DNA of 64,000 bases from the NCBI RefSeq assembly GCF_009674565.1, contig NZ_WKJL01000011.1:124001-188000 (forward strand), written 5' to 3'. The notes beneath the pieces are model-generated. The model was not told where the DNA came from, ran no database searches, and saw only the letters and a program-made list of their open reading frames with translations. Below are positions 17,264-24,448 of the stretch, one piece after another. The stretch is from Duganella aquatilis. GTDB taxonomy: Bacteria > Pseudomonadota > Gammaproteobacteria > Burkholderiales > Burkholderiaceae_D. The position numbers were made by a program, and so were the translations under genes. Each line of letters opens with the position of its first letter. Positions within the stretch are counted from its first letter, which is position 1.

Positions 17264-18499
17264 ATGCTGACCCTGCTCGCCGCCGCCTTTCTGGGCGGAC
17301 TGATTCTTAACCTGATGCCCTGCGTCTTCCCGGTGATCTCGCTGAAGGCCTTCGGCCTCATCCGCCACAGCCAGGACCGGCGCGCGGCGCGGGTGGAAGG
17401 ACTGGGCTTTCTCGCCGGCGTGGTGGCCACCATGCTGCTGCTGGGCGCCGCGCTGCTGGCGGCGCGCGCCGGCGGTTCCGCTGTCGGCTGGGGTTTCCAG
17501 TTGCAGTCGCCGCTGCTGATCGCGGCGCTGGCGCTGATCATGCTCGCCCTGGCGCTGAACATGATGGGCGTGTTCGAGATCGGCCTGGCGGCGCAGCGCA
17601 TCGGCGGCATGGCCGGCCCGCGCAGTGGACCGCTGGGCGCGGCGCTGACCGGCGCCCTGTCGATCATCGTCGCCACGCCGTGCACCGCGCCATTCATGGC
17701 CGGTGCGGTCGGCGCAGCACTGCTGCGTCCGCCCGCCGAGGGCATGGCCATCTTCCTCGCCCTCGCGCTCGGCTTTGCCGCGCCCTTCACCACGGTTGCG
17801 CTGGTGCCGGCGTGCGCGCGCCTGCTGCCCAAGCCGGGCGCCTGGATGGCGGTGCTGAAACACGTGCTGGCGTTTCCGATGCTGGCCGCCGCCGCGTGGC
17901 TGGCATGGGTGCTGGACCAGCAGGCAGGTTCCAACGCCCTGGGAGCGCTGCTGGCGGCCTCGGTGGTGCTGGCGTTTGCGGCCTGGCTCTACGGCGTGGC
18001 ACAGCAGCGCCAGCTGTCCGGACTGGGTTACCGGCCGCAACTGGCGTTCGCCCTGCTGCTGGTTGTCGGCATGGCGCTGCCGCTGGCCAATCTGCCGCGG
18101 ACCAGCGAGCGCGACACGGCAACGGCAACGGCAACCGCGTCGGTCAAGCCCGGCACCTGGACACCGGCGGCGGTGGCGGCGCAACGCGGGCACGGCAAAC
18201 CCATCTTCGTCAATTTCACCGCATCGTGGTGCATTACCTGCCAGGTGAACGACAAGGCGGCGTTATCCGTCAGCACGGTGAAGGCGGCGATGGCCCAGAC
18301 CGAAACAATTTACATGATCGCCGACTCAACCAAATATAATCCCGACATTGACCAGGCCATCAACGAGTTCGGTCGAGGCGGGCTGCCGGTGTACGTGGTC
18401 TATCCGGCCGACGGCGGCGAGCCCGTGCTCCTGCCCCAGCTGCTCAGTCCGGACATCGTGATCTCTGCTTTGGAGAAGGCCTCGCACAAACACTCCTGA
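17264..18499 (+). CDS. DsbD/ScsB-like transmembrane thiol-disulfide reductase
   Basis: Carries reducing equivalents from cytoplasmic thioredoxin to the periplasm. 411 residues. It has about eight membrane segments with the two redox cysteines of the DsbD core (LNLMPCVFPVISLK near 19 and VATPCTAPFMAGA near 144). A C-terminal thioredoxin domain carries the CxxC motif NFTASWCITCQVND near 324. The N-terminal DsbD-alpha domain is absent, so another periplasmic protein, probably the peroxiredoxin before it, is the terminal acceptor. ATG at 17264 with GGGAGCGG upstream. 34 bp after the peroxiredoxin. Confidence 0.9.
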   Translation: MLTLLAAAFLGGLILNLMPCVFPVISLKAFGLIRHSQDRRAARVEGLGFLAGVVATMLLLGAALLAARAGGSAVGWGFQLQSPLLIAALALIMLALALNMMGVFEIGLAAQRIGGMAGPRSGPLGAALTGALSIIVATPCTAPFMAGAVGAALLRPPAEGMAIFLALALGFAAPFTTVALVPACARLLPKPGAWMAVLKHVLAFPMLAAAAWLAWVLDQQAGSNALGALLAASVVLAFAAWLYGVAQQRQLSGLGYRPQLAFALLLVVGMALPLANLPRTSERDTATATATASVKPGTWTPAAVAAQRGHGKPIFVNFTASWCITCQVNDKAALSVSTVKAAMAQTETIYMIADSTKYNPDIDQAINEFGRGGLPVYVVYPADGGEPVLLPQLLSPDIVISALEKASHKHS

Positions 18500-18523
18500 C
18501 ACCACATCAACCGGAAAGCCGAT

Positions 18524-19108
18524 TTGACCGATACATCGCCAACCGAGAACGACACCGCCAGCGCCGCGTGGCCGCTGCTGATGGTGCGCGCTCAGGATGG
18601 CGACCAGCGCGCCTATGCCCGGCTGCTGAAGGCGATCGTGCCCGCCGTGCGCGGACTGGTGCGGCGGAAAATCCGCCAGGACGAGGCGCTGGTGGAAGAC
18701 GTGGTGCAGGACGTGCTGCTGGCCGTGCACCGGGTCCGCCACACCTACGACCCGGACCGGCCGTTCTTGCCGTGGCTGTCCGCGATTGCCTCGGCCCGCG
18801 CGATTGACGCCCTGCGCGCGCGCGGCCGCCGCGAATGCTGGGAAGTGATCGACGAGGAAGCCGTGTTCGGCCATGCGGACGAGTCCATTACGCACGGGCA
18901 AGAGCAACTGGCCATCCAGCAGCAGGTGGGCAGCCTGTTGAGCCGCCTCCCGGAGCGGCAACGCAATATGGTGGAAATGGTGCACCTGTCCGAAATGAGC
19001 CTGGCCGATGCGGCAGCCGCCAGCAGGATGACCTTGTCGGCGGTGAAATCCGTCCTGCATCGCGCCCTGACCACGCTACGCCGAGATAGAAGTACCGACT
19101 ATGAATAA
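18524..19108 (+). CDS. ECF-type RNA polymerase sigma factor (SigF-like)
   Basis: Directs RNA polymerase to stress promoters. 194 residues. Region 2 is seen as LVEDVVQDVLLAVHRVRHTYDPDRPFLPWL and region 4 as LSRLPERQRNMVEMVHLSEM followed by MTLSAVKSVLHRAL (quoted in short parts). The start is TTG at 18524 with GGAAAG upstream. It overlaps the next gene, an NrsF-type membrane anti-sigma, by 8 bp; this pair matches the SigF/NrsF arrangement described in Caulobacter, which responds to redox and metal stress. Linkage to peroxiredoxin and DsbD fits that role. Confidence 0.92.
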   Translation: MTDTSPTENDTASAAWPLLMVRAQDGDQRAYARLLKAIVPAVRGLVRRKIRQDEALVEDVVQDVLLAVHRVRHTYDPDRPFLPWLSAIASARAIDALRARGRRECWEVIDEEAVFGHADESITHGQEQLAIQQQVGSLLSRLPERQRNMVEMVHLSEMSLADAAAASRMTLSAVKSVLHRALTTLRRDRSTDYE

Positions 19109-19739
19109 CCACGACGCCCTGATAGAACAGCTTGCCCGCCAGGCCCACCCGGTCAAACGCACCGCGCCGGCCTGGCCGCGCGCGGCCGGCCTGATGCTGC
19201 TGGCCCTGCCGAGCGGATTGCTGGCCTCGCTGCTGATGGATCGCGGCACGGCGGACTGGTCGCATCCCGGCGCGCTGTGGGCGGGCTTGTGGATGCTGGT
19301 CTCGTTTTGCCTCGGCGCGCTGGCGATCCAGACCGCTTTCGCCCTCAGCATCGCCGGACAGCGCATGACCCACCGGTGCTGGCTGGCCGCCCTGTCCGTC
19401 GCCTGGCTGCTGGTCGGGCTGATCGATGCCACGCTGTCGCCGGACCCGGTGGGCCAGCTCGGCGACGGCCAATACTGCTACACCTTCATGCTGCTGGCCG
19501 GCGCGCCGATGATCGTGCTGGTGGTGGCCGCGCTGCGCCGCACCCGTTCGCTGCATCCGGCGCGCAGCCTGGCGATCGCCGGCGTGGGCGTTGCGGCCAT
19601 GTCGCAGATCCTGCTGGGATTCTGCCACCCGGTCGCCGGCGAGCTGGTCGACCTGCTGATGCACCTGGCCGCCGCCCTCACCCTGGTCGCCATCACCGTG
19701 CTGGGCGGACGGCGCTGGATCAGGATTTCAACATCGTAG
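19101..19739 (+). CDS. NrsF-type (DUF1109) transmembrane anti-sigma factor
   Basis: Holds the ECF sigma factor at the inner membrane until a signal arrives. 212 residues with six hydrophobic segments. Conserved cysteines stand near the periplasmic faces (GQYCYTFMLLAG near 132, LGFCHPVAGELVDLLMH near 178), which in NrsF proteins are proposed to sense oxidants or metals. The N-terminal 25 residues are polar and would contact the sigma factor. The ATG lies inside the sigma gene (8-bp overlap), so translation is coupled. Family assignment from topology, cysteine pattern and context. Confidence 0.85.
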   Translation: MNNHDALIEQLARQAHPVKRTAPAWPRAAGLMLLALPSGLLASLLMDRGTADWSHPGALWAGLWMLVSFCLGALAIQTAFALSIAGQRMTHRCWLAALSVAWLLVGLIDATLSPDPVGQLGDGQYCYTFMLLAGAPMIVLVVAALRRTRSLHPARSLAIAGVGVAAMSQILLGFCHPVAGELVDLLMHLAAALTLVAITVLGGRRWIRISTS

Positions 19740-19787
19740 TCACTCCGTGGCAGAATGGTGGCCTTTCCGCCTTTTTCCTTCCGCCCC

Positions 19788-20720
19788 ATGACCTCCTCGC
19801 CTCTCGACGCCAGCGTATACCGCACCCTGCTTGAATCCACCCGCGCCATTCCCTGGCAGATCGACTGGGCGACGATGCAATTTACCTACATCGGTCCGCA
19901 AATCGAAGAACTGCTGGGCTGGAAACAATCCAGCTGGCTGTCCGTGAACGACTGGGCCGAGCGTATCCACGAGGAAGACCGCCAGAAGACGGTCGACTTC
20001 TGCGTTGCCCAGTCGCAAAGCGGCGTCGACCACGAGGCCGACTACCGCGCGCTGACCAACGACGGCGACTACGTCTGGATCCGCGACGTGGTGCACGTCG
20101 TGCGCAACGCCGACGGCAGCGTTGCGTCGCTGGTTGGCTTCATGTTCGACATCACCGCACGCAAGCAGGCCGAAGACAAGATCCTGCAACTGCAACGGGA
20201 ACTGGAAGTGCTGTCCTACCGCGACAGCCTGACCGGCGTCGCCAACCGCCGCATGTTCGACACCCTGTACCCGGTCGAATGGGCCAAGGCGCGCGCCACG
20301 GGCGAGCCGCTGTCGCTGGTGGTGATCGACATCGACTACTTCAAACAATACAATGACCACTATGGTCACGTGCAGGGTGACGAATGCCTGCGCCGCGTGG
20401 CCCAGGCGCTGGACACCGGCGCGTCCCGCGCGCGCGACCTGTGCGCCCGCTTCGGCGGCGAGGAATTCGTCCTGCTGCTGCCGTCCACGGACGAAGCCGC
20501 CGCCCTCAATGTCGCCGAACGTTGCCGCAAGCTGCTGGCGCAGAAGGAGATCCCGCATGCCCGCTCCGGCGTCGGCCGCCAGATCACCACCAGCATGGGT
20601 GTCGGCACCATCGTGCCCGGCTCGCAGGACGACCCGAGCGTGTTCCTCGACCGCATCGACCGCCGCCTGTACCAGGCCAAGTCCGCAGGCCGCGACCGGA
20701 TCTGCGATAGCGAGGCGTGA
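19788..20720 (+). CDS. PAS-GGDEF diguanylate cyclase
   Basis: Makes cyclic di-GMP. About 310 residues. A PAS sensor occupies residues 10-125 (QIEELLGWKQSSW, GDYVWIRDVVHVVRNADGS, GFMFDITARKQAED). The GGDEF domain follows (SYRDSLTGVANRRMFD) with active site FGGEEF. An intact inhibitory site RARD lies five residues before GGEEF, so product feedback is expected. There is no membrane segment, so it is cytoplasmic. The ATG at 19788 gives the usual family N-terminus; an in-frame ATG at 19755 would add eleven residues, and neither has a good ribosome site. Confidence 0.92.
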   Translation: MTSSPLDASVYRTLLESTRAIPWQIDWATMQFTYIGPQIEELLGWKQSSWLSVNDWAERIHEEDRQKTVDFCVAQSQSGVDHEADYRALTNDGDYVWIRDVVHVVRNADGSVASLVGFMFDITARKQAEDKILQLQRELEVLSYRDSLTGVANRRMFDTLYPVEWAKARATGEPLSLVVIDIDYFKQYNDHYGHVQGDECLRRVAQALDTGASRARDLCARFGGEEFVLLLPSTDEAAALNVAERCRKLLAQKEIPHARSGVGRQITTSMGVGTIVPGSQDDPSVFLDRIDRRLYQAKSAGRDRICDSEA

Positions 20721-20742
20721 TTATCGATTGAAAGGAAGCGTC

Positions 20743-21084
20743 ATGACCCAGTATCTGGTAGCGATTCACCATCCCGACAACTACGACCCGGCCGCGATGG
20801 AGGATGCAGCGATGCATCACGATATCGATGTGCTGAATAACGAGATGGTCGCCGCCGGCGTCAGGGTCTTCGTCGGCGGCCTGCGCCCGGTAAGCAATGC
20901 CCGCTCAATCCGCGCGCAGGCGGACGGCAAGGCGACCGTCACCGACGGCCCTTATCTGGAAGCCAAGGAGCACATCGGCGGCTTCTGGGTGCTCGAAGCA
21001 CAGAGCCTGGATGAGGCTCTGGAATGGGGACGCAAAGCCGCAATCGCCTGCCGCGCCCCGGTCGAAGTGCGGCCGTTCTTTTAA
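20743..21084 (+). CDS. YCII-related (DGPF-domain) protein
   Basis: 113-residue cytoplasmic protein of the YCII superfamily. The motif TVTDGPYLEAKEHIGGFWVLEA is the DGPF signature (given here around DGPY...GGF). Members are small ferredoxin-like alpha/beta proteins with a presumed His/Asp active site; many sit beside ECF sigma factors of the ECF41/42 type, though here the sigma gene is two genes away and of another type. AAAGGAAG precedes the ATG. Reaction unknown. Confidence 0.88.
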   Translation: MTQYLVAIHHPDNYDPAAMEDAAMHHDIDVLNNEMVAAGVRVFVGGLRPVSNARSIRAQADGKATVTDGPYLEAKEHIGGFWVLEAQSLDEALEWGRKAAIACRAPVEVRPFF

Positions 21085-21192
21085 TAAAATGGCATGCCAC
21101 GGAAGGAAGATTTGCCTTGGGTGGCAAGGGCTGAAGCCGCCAATTCCGGGCCTTCCCCTGTCGATTCGGGCGCGATTCCGGTATCATTCGGC

Positions 21193-21834
21193 ATGAATAC
21201 GATTTCCTTCCAACCGTTTATTATTGGCGTCGCAGGCGGTAGCGGCAGTGGCAAGTCCACTGTGTCCCAGAAAGTGCTCGCTGCGTTTGGCGCAGATATG
21301 GTCTCGGTCGTGATGCAGGACGATTACTACCGCGACCAAACCCATCTCAGCCCTGAAGTCCGTCCCCAGCAGAATTACGACCACCCACAGGCCTTCGAAT
21401 GGTCGTTGCTGGTGCAGCATATCCAGGCGCTGCGCAATGGCGAAACGATCGAAATGCCGGAGTACGACTTCACGCTGCACAACCGCTCCGACCGCACCAT
21501 CACCGTCAAGCCAGCGCCGGTCATCGTGATCGAAGGCCTGTTTGCCCTGTATGACGCGGACCTGTGCGACATGATGTCGCTGAAAATCTACGTCGACACC
21601 GCCTCCGACATCCGCTTCATCCGCCGTATGCAGCGCGACATTACCGAACGCGGCCGCTCGGTGGAGAGCGTCGTCGGCCAGTACCTGGAAACGGTACGCC
21701 CGATGCACAAGCAATTCATCGAACCCACCAAGCGCAACGCCGACATCATCATTCCCCACGGCGCCAATGGCCCGGCGGTTGATATGATTACCACCAAGGT
21801 GGCGAGCGTTATCGGGCAGGCGAAGCGAAACTGA
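21193..21834 (+). CDS. udk: Uridine kinase
   Basis: Phosphorylates uridine and cytidine in pyrimidine salvage. 213 residues, the usual length. P-loop GVAGGSGSGKSTVSQK near residue 12, MQDDYYRDQ near 42, YDHPQAFEW near 62 and VIEGLFALYD near 113 are family signatures. ATG at 21193; no clear Shine-Dalgarno, and a TATCAT hexamer ends 8 bp upstream, so a very short leader is possible. It is the last clear core gene before the variable region. Confidence 0.96.
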   Translation: MNTISFQPFIIGVAGGSGSGKSTVSQKVLAAFGADMVSVVMQDDYYRDQTHLSPEVRPQQNYDHPQAFEWSLLVQHIQALRNGETIEMPEYDFTLHNRSDRTITVKPAPVIVIEGLFALYDADLCDMMSLKIYVDTASDIRFIRRMQRDITERGRSVESVVGQYLETVRPMHKQFIEPTKRNADIIIPHGANGPAVDMITTKVASVIGQAKRN

Positions 21835-21911
21835 TTTATCGGCACGAGCCCCTGACAACTCCTCCAGTCCTGCCCCTTCCTGTTAGACCTGCAAACACTG
21901 CATTCAGCCAC

Positions 21912-21950
21912 ATGCGCCAAGGATTTCATCCTTCGGCGCATTTGTCGTTT
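21912..21950 (+). terminator. Probable udk terminator
   Basis: A long hairpin (ATGCGCC plus AAGGA pairing with TCCTT and GGCGCAT, one bulged C) is followed by the T-rich TTTGTCGTTT. It lies 78 bp after the udk stop. Confidence 0.6.
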
Positions 21951-22025
21951 GACGCCCATCACTGCTACACAAATACGTTCTTGTATGTAGGATCACACTC
22001 GGGAATGAGGTAAAGGGAGCAGCAA

Positions 22026-22226
22026 ATGGACATCCCAGTTGTCATTTTCAAAGACGAAGGTAGCGTGTACGGCGTGAACGTACCTGACATTAAAGGCGTT
22101 CATTCTTGGAGCGATACCATTGCGGATACGGGGTCAGTGCGGATACGGGGTCAGTGCCGACATTCGGACATTTGTACGCGGATACGGGGTCAGTGCCGAC
22201 ATTCGGACATTTGTGATGGGAAATGA
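22026..22226 (+). pseudogene. hicB: HicB-type antitoxin, truncated by repeat element
   Basis: The first 35 residues (MDIPVVIFKDEGSVYGVNVP, then DIKGVHSWSDTI) match the N-terminus of HicB antitoxins, and GGGAGCAG precedes the ATG. From about 22127 the frame enters tandem copies of a repeat unit (GGATACGGGGTCAGTGCCGA) and the antitoxin fold is lost. No HicA toxin gene is next to it. It is a remnant of a type II toxin-antitoxin locus. Confidence 0.7.
22127..22214 (+). repeat. Tandem short repeats at the left edge of repeat copy 1
   Basis: GCGGATACGGGGTCAGTG occurs at about 22132, and a unit of about 35 bp running from GGATACGGGG through CATTCGGACATTTGT occurs at 22141-22175 and 22180-22214. The partner copy (23695-23745) has one full and one partial unit. 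Unit number differs between copies, so this part expands and contracts. Confidence 0.8.
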
Positions 22227-22334
22227 TGCCTTTAGGAATTTTGCGCTGCGCGCGGCGCCTCCGGCGCGCCACCGCGCAGCGGTGGCAATCGGGCGATTCG
22301 GAGCGGCTCGCCCCGGTAGGGCGATGCTTTCGAA
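22181..22334 (+). repeat. Dispersed repeat, copy 1 (about 155 bp)
   Basis: Nearly identical to 23712-23866, with a handful of substitutions. It contains GC-rich inverted repeats (CGCGCGGCGCC...GGCGCGCC and CCGCGCAGCGG) able to fold strongly. No convincing coding capacity: the six frames give arginine/alanine-rich translations. Its origin is unknown; it resembles intergenic mobile repeats more than an insertion sequence. Confidence 0.85.
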
Positions 22335-22452
22335 CCGGCCGCCTTGGCGACCGCGCAAGGCCCGCAGGGGGGCAGGGAATTCGAAGGGCGCAGCCCTGCG
22401 CCTGCGAAACAATCGCGGATGCGACTTGCTTCTCTCCGCCTAGGCACAAAAC

Positions 22453-22480
22453 AAAAAAGTCACCCGAGGGTGGCTTTTTG
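22453..22480 (+). terminator. Bidirectional terminator-like hairpin (repeat copy 1)
   Basis: AAAAAAGTCACCC and GGGTGGCTTTTT form an A-tract/hairpin/T-tract unit. The same unit stands at 23921-23947. Confidence 0.8.
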
Positions 22481-22681
22481 CGAGAGGAGGGATTCCCTCA
22501 GAACACAGCAGTTATGCGGGTTCCAGCCCTAGTGCACTGCCATGCGTAAGACCTTAGTGTAACAGTTCGCCGGGCGTGCCAGCAACTCCCTCGGCGGCGC
22601 AGGCGCAGCATGAGCAGCCTATCGGCGGTTCGACTCCCGAAGCCGGATTAGCACTGGATCAATCCTCGGCCACCCTTTATA

Positions 22682-22697
22682 CTGTACAGGCATCCAG
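22682..22697 (+). promoter_or_regulatory. LexA-like box
   Basis: CTGTACAGGCATCCAG fits the minimal CTG-N10-CAG form of the LexA operator and overlaps a -10-like TATACT (22679-22684). The nearest downstream gene starts at 22891. Core match only; the flanking TA pairs are partly absent on the right side. Confidence 0.4.
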
Positions 22698-22890
22698 TGA
22701 TGCGATTCTCATTACCAATTGATCTAGATTAATAATTGTACTTCGCAAGCAAGCTGCTACTATGGCTAGTAGCGGTTTGGCTAATTTGCACTGCATCTAG
22801 TATCTCACCGTCTCCATCAGGCTCCACCCTGCCAGCACAAGCAGGCGGGTAACTACTGGCCTTCGGGCTAATCGTTATAAAGGAACTGTC

Positions 22891-23151
22891 ATGCACTTCG
22901 AGATTTATCAACAGAAACCCGGCCTGTTATCTGCGGGCCTACCGCATCCTGACTACCGATGGCGACTACGGGCAGACAACGGGCGCATCATTGCGGATAG
23001 TGGCGAGGGTTACCGGACCAAGAGTGATTGCCAGCACGGGATTGATCTGGTTAGAGGTACGTCTAATGCCACGTCAGTGGTTGACCATACAGCACCTAGC
23101 GGATTAATCAGTACCGCCATGCTAGCCGCAGCGTTACGCGTAAAGACCTAG
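22891..23151 (+). CDS. DUF1508 (YegP-like) small protein
   Basis: 86 residues. The central part (YRWRLRADNGRIIADSGEGY, then KSDCQHGIDLVRG) is the DUF1508 unit found singly or in tandem in YegP-type proteins. The function of these small alpha/beta proteins is unknown; some are damage- or stress-induced, which would fit the LexA-like site 190 bp upstream. The first 20 and last 25 residues are not conserved. It stands alone between mobile debris, so it may be cargo. Confidence 0.75.
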   Translation: MHFEIYQQKPGLLSAGLPHPDYRWRLRADNGRIIADSGEGYRTKSDCQHGIDLVRGTSNATSVVDHTAPSGLISTAMLAAALRVKT

Positions 23152-23242
23152 ATGCCGGACTACAGGGGCGCGGCCACAGATGGCCCGTGCTGGCTGCGCC
23201 TTTCTTCCAACTGCGTGGGCTGTTCCTCTTGAATGCTTCCCC

Positions 23243-23505
23243 ATGAATACCGAGAAGTCCACTGTAGAAGCCGTCGCCGGTAATAGGCGCTCAACGTTGT
23301 CGCCAATGCTGCGGCCATCGTTCCCCAAGTATTCCCCGCTATCGGCGCAATGGTCGGCGCAAGCGCGGTCCCGCTACTGTCAGCCGTCCCGTTCCTGTTG
23401 CAGACGCTGGCCTCTGGACGGCATGAGCAGCGAATCATGGCCTGCTTTAAGTCCTTGTCGGAGCAAGTAGAAGAACTGCGGCATCAGACGCTGGCACCTT
23501 CGTGA
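23243..23505 (+). pseudogene. Broken small gene, hydrophobic protein, unknown
   Basis: A frame from ATG 23243 (MNTEKSTVEAVAG) changes frame near 23285 into a long hydrophobic stretch (NVVANAAAIVPQVFPAIGAM, then VPLLSAVPFLL) and a charged end (SLSEQVEELRHQTLAPS) closing at 23505. The two pieces read naturally as one protein of about 85 residues with one or two membrane segments if a single base change is allowed near 23280-23287. Family not recognised. Confidence 0.4.
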
Positions 23506-23699
23506 CCAGATCCCATTACGAGAGATCGCCAGGCGACTGGGAATCTCACGCAATAGCGTCCGACGCTATCTGCGATCGGAAACAACAGAGCCCTTCTATG
23601 CGGAGCGGCGCTCTTCCAGTGGATTAGATAAGTATTCGGTCCAACTATCGGCGTGGCTTAAAACCGAAACCACCAAACCGCGTAAGCAGAGACGTGATA
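23495..23699 (+). pseudogene. IS21-family transposase IstA fragment
   Basis: The translation contains a helix-turn-helix (IPLREIARRLGISRNSVRRYL) and the following IstA segment (SGLDKYSVQLSAWLKTET, KPRKQRR), typical of the N-terminal part of IS21-family IstA. It enters mid-frame at about 23495 and stops where repeat copy 2 begins (23695). No IstB or terminal repeats were seen, so this is a dead remnant cut by the repeat. Confidence 0.75.
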
Positions 23700-23711
23700 C
23701 GGGGTCAGCGT

Positions 23712-23866
23712 GATACGGGGTCAGTGCCGACATTCGGACATTTGTGATGGGAAATGATGCCTTTAGGAATTTTGCGCTGCGCGCGGCGCCTTCGGCGCGC
23801 CACCGCGCAGCGGTGGTAATCGGACGATTCGGAGCGGCTCGCCCCGGTAGGGGCGATGCCTTCGAA
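23712..23866 (+). repeat. Dispersed repeat, copy 2 (about 155 bp)
   Basis: Second copy of the repeat at 22181-22334, in the same orientation. It is followed, after a short divergent stretch, by the same CTCTCCGCCTAGGCAC block and terminator as copy 1. The two copies bracket the DUF1508 gene and the IS21 debris (about 1.5 kb). Confidence 0.85.
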
Positions 23867-23920
23867 TCCCCTGCGCAGAGCGCGCAGGCGCTCTGCTTCT
23901 CTCCGCCTAGGCACAAAAAC

Positions 23921-23947
23921 AAAAAAGCCACCCGAGGGTGGCTTTTT
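23921..23947 (-). terminator. Terminator-like hairpin (repeat copy 2), possible original tRNA-Ser terminator
   Basis: AAAAAAGCCACCC and GGGTGGCTTTTT form a bidirectional terminator. It lies ten bases from a sequence resembling the 3' end of tRNA-Ser (23957-23977), the arrangement expected if this was the terminator of that tRNA before an island separated them. Confidence 0.75.
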
Positions 23948-23956
23948 GCTTTTGTG

Positions 23957-23977
23957 TCCTTGGCGAGAGGGGGATTC
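23957..23977 (-). other. Candidate distal attachment site: tRNA-Ser 3'-end-like sequence
   Basis: The 21 bases match the tRNA-Ser 3' end plus flank at 29884-29907 except for a 3-base deletion (TCCTTGGCG then AGAGGGGGATTC). The integrase gene lies next to the tRNA copy. A functional site would normally be identical, so this is either a decayed attL or a chance relic. Confidence 0.4.
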
Positions 23978-24063
23978 CCATCATTAAAGAAGTCTGCCAA
24001 CGCTGGCTTCCTGCTTGAAGAGCATTTGAAAATACCCCCACCCATACCCCAAAAAGTTGTCAC

Positions 24064-24448
24064 TTGATTAATATTTCGTTTTTCTCATCTGGGCCGAATT
24101 TAATTTCGGTATAGGTGCTTAACTAGAGAACTTTCATCACATTTGGCATTTCTTCTTATTAAAATCTCTTACATGGAATCCAGTTTCTTTATTCCAACAA
24201 AATATATTAAAATGGGAAATATTACCTCAACCAAACTGGCTTGACACTGCTAATCAGATCCCCCCAATTATACCCCCTCCCGAAAATTAATTTCCCACCA
24301 GATGCGCGCCCACTCCTTTCATTAGCTCTAAATTACTCAATGAAAATCCGAATGAAGGATTATTAGTTGGGGCCGCTTTCGCCCGTCTCGGACAGTCGTA
24401 GAATTCACCTAAATCTACACACTATATTTCTCATTTTCATTAAATATC
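24064..24448. other. AT-rich non-coding stretch
   Basis: Between the repeat block and the SIR2-PIN gene. Base composition drops sharply compared with the core. No gene, RNA or strong hairpin was found. Confidence 0.6.

Larger units (their letters stand above)
22335..22890. other. Non-coding stretch between repeat copy 1 and the DUF1508 gene
   Basis: No supported gene. It holds the terminator-like hairpin at 22453-22480, a purine-rich GCGAGAGGAGGGATTCCC stretch that recurs after the second repeat copy, and a LexA-like site at 22682-22697. The rest shows no recognisable structure. Confidence 0.6.

Noticed and set aside
22120-22549. Overlapping Arg/Ala/Pro-rich frames over repeat copy 1
   Set aside because: Translations of a GC-rich palindromic repeat; the same frames recur over copy 2 at 23705-24067, as expected for repeat DNA and not for protein selection.
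22600-22670. tRNA-like GGTTCGACTCCCG stretch at about 22627
   Set aside because: The T-arm-like sequence has no matching acceptor, anticodon arm or D-arm around it.
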